Of a stretch of 64,000 nt of DNA, positions 59,328 through 64,000 are shown one piece after another. The DNA lies in contig CP141137.1 of assembly GCA_035236585.1 (NCBI GenBank), forward strand, positions 50,366,057 to 50,430,056, given 5' to 3'. A model generated the notes under the pieces. That model saw nothing but the letters and a program-made list of their open reading frames with translations, did no database searches and was not told the origin of the DNA. How positions within the stretch are numbered: position 1 is the stretch's first letter; every line of letters starts with the position of its first letter. A program made the position numbers and the translations under genes. This DNA comes from Warburgia ugandensis (Eukaryota > Streptophyta > Magnoliopsida > Canellales > Canellaceae).

Positions 59328-61355
59328 TGTTGAATGTTTTACCGCAAGTGCACGGGCTATTGTAGGGTAGCTTATGCAAGTACGGGTCGATCCCACGAGG
59401 ACTTGATTTAAAATGGAGTTTTCAATAAAATCTAATTAATAAAAGAATCAAAACAAAGAATATAGCAAAATTCAACTAACAATAAAATAAAATCTATATT
59501 TATTCAATTGTTGCAATGTACACAATTATTTATTCCAAAAACACAGAAAATGCAATAAAATGATCAGTCCTGGATAAGCTTGTCCTGGATTGCATCCCTG
59601 GATAGTCAAAATGATGATAAAACGAAGGGACATAGATGTAAATAGAATAGGGACCCGGTTGGAATTAACTCGGGACTCAAATGGAATTAAACAGGGGACC
59701 CAAATGGAATTTCGATAAGGGGAAGTGGAATTAAAACAGGGACTCAGATGGGATTACTGGGATCTTCCAGGGGCAAATGTGGAATTCGGGGGTTTCTGGT
59801 TTTTTAACGAAAATAAAAACCAGGAAAACAACGATGGAAGAAGAGGAGAAAACCGGAAGAGAAGGGGAAGAAGGAAGAAGGGAGAAGAGGAAGGAGAGGA
59901 AGAGAAGGAAGATGGGTTACGGGTTTTCCTCCCCCGGGGCCCCAGTCCGGTCTTTAGCAGAAAAGACGCCGGAGAAGGAAGAAGAGGGCAGATCAAGGGA
60001 GAGAAGAAGAAGTCTGGGGCTGGGTAGATGCCGGCGGCCTGAGCAGGGGTGACCGGAGAAGGAGATGGTCCGTGGAGATCCCGGCGTGAGGTGGTGACAA
60101 CGCAGAGAAGGATCCGCACAGGTGGGTGCGGTCTGTACGGCGCGTGGAGAAAAGCCCCGGACTGGGGGAACAGAAAGACGAGATAGAGAGAGAACTCTGA
60201 GAGAGAGTCAAGGGTGATGGAGAGAAGGGCGCTAGTAGGGAGAAAACTAGAGGGAGAGGGACAGAGAGGTCGTGCGAGTGAGAGAGAGTGAAGATTGGAG
60301 GCGCTGGGTGGAGGGCTGTGGCGCCACACGATTCTGGACGTTGCCTGGGCCTTTGGGTGCTTGTCCGGTGAGGCCTGGAGCTGGCGTCGTCGATTGGCAG
60401 GGAAGGAGCAAAAGTGAAATGGAAAAAATGACGCCTGGTGCGTTGTGGACTGGATTGGGCAGAGATAGAAAATGGTGCTAGACTGGGCTGTAGGAAGGTG
60501 AACAAAGGAAGGGTTGTGCGGTGTTGGGTTGTGCAGGAAACAAATAAAGGAGGAAACTAAGAGGGGGAAAAGTGATGCATGGATGGGGAAGGAAGTTGGG
60601 AAAGGATAGGTGCATGAGAGGGAATGGTGTTTGGCTAGGGAATCAATGGAAATCGGGTGGAATGGTGAAGGGGAAGTTGAGGCTGGGGAGTGAGAGAAGG
60701 GAGTAGAGAGGAAGATCTGGCGTGAGAGAAGGGAGAGGGAGTTATGAAGAGAGACTTCGGTACGTGAGAATGAGGAAGGGAAAAAGAAAAAGGAAAGAAG
60801 GAAAAAGAAAGAGGAGAAGGAAAAGGAAAGAAAGAAAAGAGAAAAAGGAAGGGAAAAGGGAAAAAGAAAGAAAAGAGAAAAGGAAGGAAAAAGGAAGGGA
60901 AAGAGGAAAAGGAAAAGGAAAAAAGAAGAAAAGGAAAGAGGAAAAGGAAAAGGAAAAAGGAAGAAAAGGAAAGAGGAAGAAAAGGAAAGAAAGAAGTGAG
61001 GGAAGGAGTTGTTCTTTCCATTTTGTCCATTATTTTTATTCCATCATCTCCATGGGTAATCTGGTCCATCCATCGCCCTTTAAGATGATCTGCACCGTTA
61101 TCTTTTACTCGTATTCATCCGTGTGTCCTTTGGTTGATCTGCAAAAGAAAAGACTAAATTAGAATCATCTGAACCGTACATTAGTTATCTAATGAGCTCT
61201 AATGATCATTTGACCGTTGATTTTGACAAATTAAGGTTTGGATGGTCAATTGGATTTATATTCAAAATCAAGCTAAGTTTTGTAAAATTGAACGGTTAGA
61301 TGATCTAATTGAACGCTAAATTAGGGAAATTTTGACCAAAATTAAACACTTAACA
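59328..61355 (-). repeat. 5' LTR of the Athila-like element
   Basis: 2028 bp, terminal TG..CA, preceding the primer site in element orientation. Near-identical to the 3' LTR over the first ~235 bp and the last ~770 bp (plus coordinates). Divergence is concentrated in the GC-rich middle (59565-60480). Confidence 0.95.
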
Positions 61356-61771
61356 TCGGTTCCAAGTTTAGGATCCTCAAGACCAGGTTCTTGCTGGCTT
61401 TCTTGAAAATTCAAAGTTCCAACTCACATAAGGGAGGAAGACTGGAAGAACGCAAAGTTGTATCTTTAGTTATTTGAGTAAACAGCTTAGCCTTTTAGAA
61501 ACGGAAACCAATGAGTTTTCAGAACTCCAATAGCAAAACCTCAGAAAATAATATTTTTACACTTTTTTTTTTGAAATCAAACTTTCAAGAAAGAAAAGAT
61601 CTGGAATAGCTAGGAAGATGTTGAAAGTGCACAAGCTTCTGATTTCCTACATTTGTGGGTCCAGAAATGATTAACAGAATATTTTGATAAGGTCAGAAGG
61701 GGCAAACTTAAGAACCTGGTACTTGAAAGACGACTCCCCATGTAAACTAACTTATGTATCATATGAAAACA

Positions 61772-61972
61772 TCAAAGAAAAAATATTTGATAAGTGAAAT
61801 CATCTAGTAAGATCCAATGGTTAAAACTCTCTAACATTTTAGAGGTTTTTCTGCAAGACAGGCAACTAAAGCCTCCAAGTCCAGAAGAGTATGCAGAGAG
61901 AACAAGTTGAAGAAAAAGAAAAGCACCACAGTTGTCCTTAACTTGCTGACATCCAGAAAGCAAGCAAATTTC
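61772..61972 (-). CDS. Probable exon of the unrecognised gene
   Basis: After an acceptor CTTCCTAGCAG (61973), a minus frame runs from 61972 without a stop for 66 codons: EICLLSGCQQVKDNCGAFLF, LQLVLSAYSSGLGGFSCLSC, RKTSKMLESFNHWILLDDF. Amino-acid use looks real and resembles the Leu/Cys-rich style of the exons at 47604-48285. The donor is uncertain (a GTTTTA at about 61834 is possible), so the right-hand part may be intronic. No family recognised. Confidence 0.45.
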   Translation of the reverse strand, partial: EICLLSGCQQVKDNCGAFLFLQLVLSAYSSGLGGFSCLSCRKTSKMLESFNHWILLDDFTYQIFFL

Positions 61973-62584
61973 CTGCTAGGAAGTCTTTTTGCAATGGACT
62001 AAGAATAGAACATGCCTTGGGGATGCGAGACGGTGCTGCTTTGAAGAGCAAGGTAGGAGCTGATTATAAGATGATGCCAGAGGCAGTCTGCAAAAGCATA
62101 GGAAGAGGAGTGGCGACACTTTGTGGCTGCCTTCTCTCTTGGTTTTTTGTCCATACTTCTAGGAGAGATTACTCTTTGATTCTGAATCCTCTTTTGCCTA
62201 TTCATTTTTCTAAGAGGAAAAATCTCAACAGAAGGATATTTTGGTAACGTACAAGTGGCATTATGTAAATAAAAAAAATTATTCCATGACTACAAGAAAC
62301 CAAATCAGAATAACTAAATTGCTATTGGTGAGGTGTAGCTTGTCCTTTACTTTTTATGAATAATTCACATGTTGTGGGCCAGAAGACTAAAATAGTGGTT
62401 CTGAGTGATTTTATATATGAAGTGTACTCTGTCTGAAGCTTTTCTCAAACAAAGGAACAGAACAACAGCATTAAATAGAACCATCTCAAGTAGACAGTTC
62501 CGAAGATCATCTGAAGTAGATACAAGCATGGAAGGAAAGTAAAAAATTCAAACAAAGATGACTCAAGATAGAAATAGCAGTTAC

Positions 62585-62798
62585 ATTGTAATAGATAAAA
62601 CAGAAAGGGAGCCTTGGCGCAACGGCAGGGTTGTCCTTGTGCGACTTGAGGTCACGGGTTCAAAATGTGGAAACAACCTCTTGCAAAAATATAAGGTAAG
62701 GCTGTGTACTATAGACACTTGTGGTCTGCCCCTTCCCTGGACACAGCACATAGGGGACCTTCATGCACCGAGCTGTCCTTTTATTGTTATAGATAAAA
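62585..62798 (+). mobile_element. Au-type SINE with 16-bp TSD
   Basis: Body about 62601-62782: GGGAGCCTTGGCGCAACGGC, GACTTGAGGTCACGGGTTCA, GGAAACAACCTCTTGCAA, GTAAGGCTGTGTACTATAGA, TTGTGGTCTGCCCCTTCCC and CACCGAGCTGTCCTTTT. This is the full-length family form with a T-rich 3' end. The duplication ATTGTAATAGATAAAA (62585-62600) matches 62783-62798 with one mismatch. It lies in an intron of the minus-strand gene, antisense to it. Confidence 0.93.
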
Positions 62799-63393
62799 TG
62801 GTTTCTCAGAAAGCAGTAGGTCAGACATGTTTCAAGACCATAGCTGCCAGAGCAGAAAGGGGAAGCGGGAACTGGAAATCAAACTGAAAGTGGGAAGCTA
62901 GAGATTTTTGGAGGGTGAGAAAGGGGAAGGGCATAATGTGAAAAAGAAAAAAAAATTCACAAGTGATTGAAGAATAAGTAGAGAAAAATCATTAAACCAG
63001 CCAAAAAGAGCGTTCCATGCATTAACGTTGCAAGTTCTAGTCTTGCTAGGTGCATGTCCCCTTTGGAAAAAACTAACTAACAAAAGTAAGCCAAGAAAGA
63101 TGCGTGCTTCGACGATTTTTAGTGCCTCCAAAGTGCTTCAGAGAAGCTAGCTTCCAGCAAGTATGTTTAAGATACACATTTATGGTAAGGCTGCAAGTCC
63201 ATGCTATGTGGAACTCTAGAATATATAATGATATTTCCTACACACGAGCTAAAGTGGAGAGGTCAACCTAGTATTAAACAGTTAACCCAAGTGCTAGCAA
63301 AGGGTAGTGAAATTTTTTTGGAGTAACTGAGAGTACTAAATTTCCATAGCCAGCAACATGGCACTGCTGAAGTACAAAATAGGAGGTTGCTAC
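62799..63393. other. Intron-like sequence between exons of the unrecognised gene
   Basis: No further exon or repeat that I can support. Minus-strand frames at 62898-63131 lack a motif. Confidence 0.35.
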
Positions 63394-63531
63394 CTCCATG
63401 GTATTCTCCAGTTTGTCAAGAAGATTGACCATCTTTTGCACCTTCTTACTTGCACTCAGACCAGGATCCTTCAAAGCAGCAGCTTCAAATCCAGTAAGAG
63501 CCCTTTTATAGATTTTTAGATATCTGTTCAC
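63394..63531 (-). CDS. Exon of the unrecognised gene
   Basis: 138 bp, 46 codons, phase 0 at both ends. The acceptor CCCTTCAG precedes 63531 and the donor GTAGCA follows 63394. It encodes VNRYLKIYKRALTGFEAAAL, KDPGLSASKKVQKMVNLLDK and LENTME, a strongly helical segment with convincing codon use. The polypyrimidine part of the acceptor is formed by the reverse complement of the adjoining SINE's first bases. I do not recognise the family. It probably belongs with the exons at 61972 and 48285-47604. Confidence 0.6.
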
Positions 63532-63534
63532 CTG

Positions 63535-63690
63535 AAGGGAAGCCTTGTCACAACGGTAGAGTTGTCATCGTGTGACTTGAGGTCGTGGGTTCAAGGCGTG
63601 GAAACAGCATCTTGCAAAATGTAAGGTAAGGCTATGTACTATTGACCCTTGTGGTCTGCTCCTTCCTCCGACCCTGCATATGCTGGAGGT
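63535..63690 (+). mobile_element. Au-type SINE abutting a splice acceptor
   Basis: GGGAAGCCTTGTCACAACGG, GACTTGAGGTCGTGGGTTCA, AGGCGTGGAAACAGCATCTT, GTAAGGCTATGTACTATTGA and TTGTGGTCTGCTCCTTCC, then CTGCATATGCTGGAGG. The last ~25 bp of the family consensus and any target duplication are missing. Its 5' end lies ~5 bp from the exon boundary at 63531, in antisense orientation to the gene. Confidence 0.88.
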
Positions 63691-64000
63691 ATGGCATGAA
63701 ATTAGCAGCTGCATAGAATGAAGTATAAACACCTAACTGAGAGTAATACTAGAAGCAGGAAAGCATAATGGAACATGGAAAGGAAACAAGACAAAAATAA
63801 AGAATGAAAAAGAATAGGTCCAAACAAATTAGACCCAAACACATGAATGAAAAGAAACAAAAATAACCCTTGATTTATATAGAAGATGGAAAAATAGGAA
63901 TTTTGATTTTTTGACATCAGCTAATGGACCCAGTTTTGGATTTTAGATTATCGAGACTGTTCCATAACAGAAAAACTAAATGTATCCATCTAGGTGCAAA
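63691..64000. other. Intron-like sequence to window edge
   Basis: A/T-rich, no supported exon or repeat. Confidence 0.35.

Larger units (their letters stand above)
48772..61360 (-). mobile_element. Complete Athila-like Ty3/gypsy retrotransposon with TSD
   Basis: Element 48777-61355 (12579 bp) on the minus strand, flanked by a perfect 5-bp duplication TCGGT (48772-48776 and 61356-61360). LTRs are 2039 and 2028 bp and start and end TG..CA. The tRNA-Asp primer site lies just inside the right LTR and the polypurine tract just inside the left one. The gag, protease, RT, RNase H, integrase order is the Ty3/gypsy order. The FMDDFS form of the RT motif, the tRNA-Asp site and LTR size fit Athila/Tat, most likely Athila. 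No envelope-like ORF is visible between integrase and the 3' LTR (50816-52600). The coding region is broken by many stops and frameshifts, so the copy is not autonomous. Confidence 0.92.

Noticed and set aside
59725..61162. Frames of 90-191 codons within the right LTR
   Set aside because: Same reason as for the left LTR; no domain motif.
61360..61440. Minus frame QESQQEPGLEDPKLGTD ending exactly at the Athila target site, suggesting insertion into an exon
   Set aside because: It looks coding-like but has an upstream stop and no convincing acceptor, so insertion into an exon rather than an intron cannot be supported.

Overview
The window is nuclear DNA from a flowering plant. Signs of this are a SABATH methyltransferase gene with canonical introns, an Athila-like Ty3/gypsy element with a tRNA-Asp primer site, several Au-type SINEs, an RTE LINE, a copia remnant, a TRIM cluster, a PIF/Harbinger-like element and long-TIR MULE-like elements. 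The species cannot be named from the sequence alone. Gene density is low: most of the 64 kb is transposon-derived or decayed intergenic DNA.

Layout. 1-8.1 kb is repeats: two MULE-like elements, a LINE RNase H remnant, a long CT microsatellite, a degenerate ~48-bp minisatellite and an old array of GTGGGTCCCAC-type repeats. 8.6-19.7 kb looks like one plus-strand gene for a small Lys/Arg/Ser/His-rich (RS-like) protein. Its leader starts near 8.6 kb, its coding exon is at 18.8-19.7 kb, and a 4-bp duplication breaks the reading frame. Its very long 5' intron holds a 3.7-kb PIF/Harbinger-like element carrying pieces of two unrelated host genes (ATP sulfurylase and a NIPA-type Mg transporter), then a dead RTE LINE with a SINE inside it. 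20-31 kb has no recognised gene but has a diverged 1.5-kb segmental duplication and a fresh 481-bp tandem duplication. 31-42 kb has a MITE, a head-to-head TRIM palindrome, a copia pol remnant and a solo LTR related to the Athila element. 41.8-43 kb is a third MULE-like copy with a SINE inside.

43.2-45.5 kb is the only gene that looks fully intact: a three-exon SABATH methyltransferase on the minus strand with a TATA box. From 47.6 to 63.5 kb, minus-strand exons of an unrecognised gene flank a complete 12.58-kb Athila-like retrotransposon (48777-61355, 5-bp target duplication, 2.0-kb LTRs). Two SINEs sit in the same gene, one abutting a splice acceptor.

The genes show no sign of working in one pathway. 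The main interest lies in how transposons have landed in introns, carried host exons and altered splice surroundings. All coding calls were read by eye from the sequence; no database search was possible.
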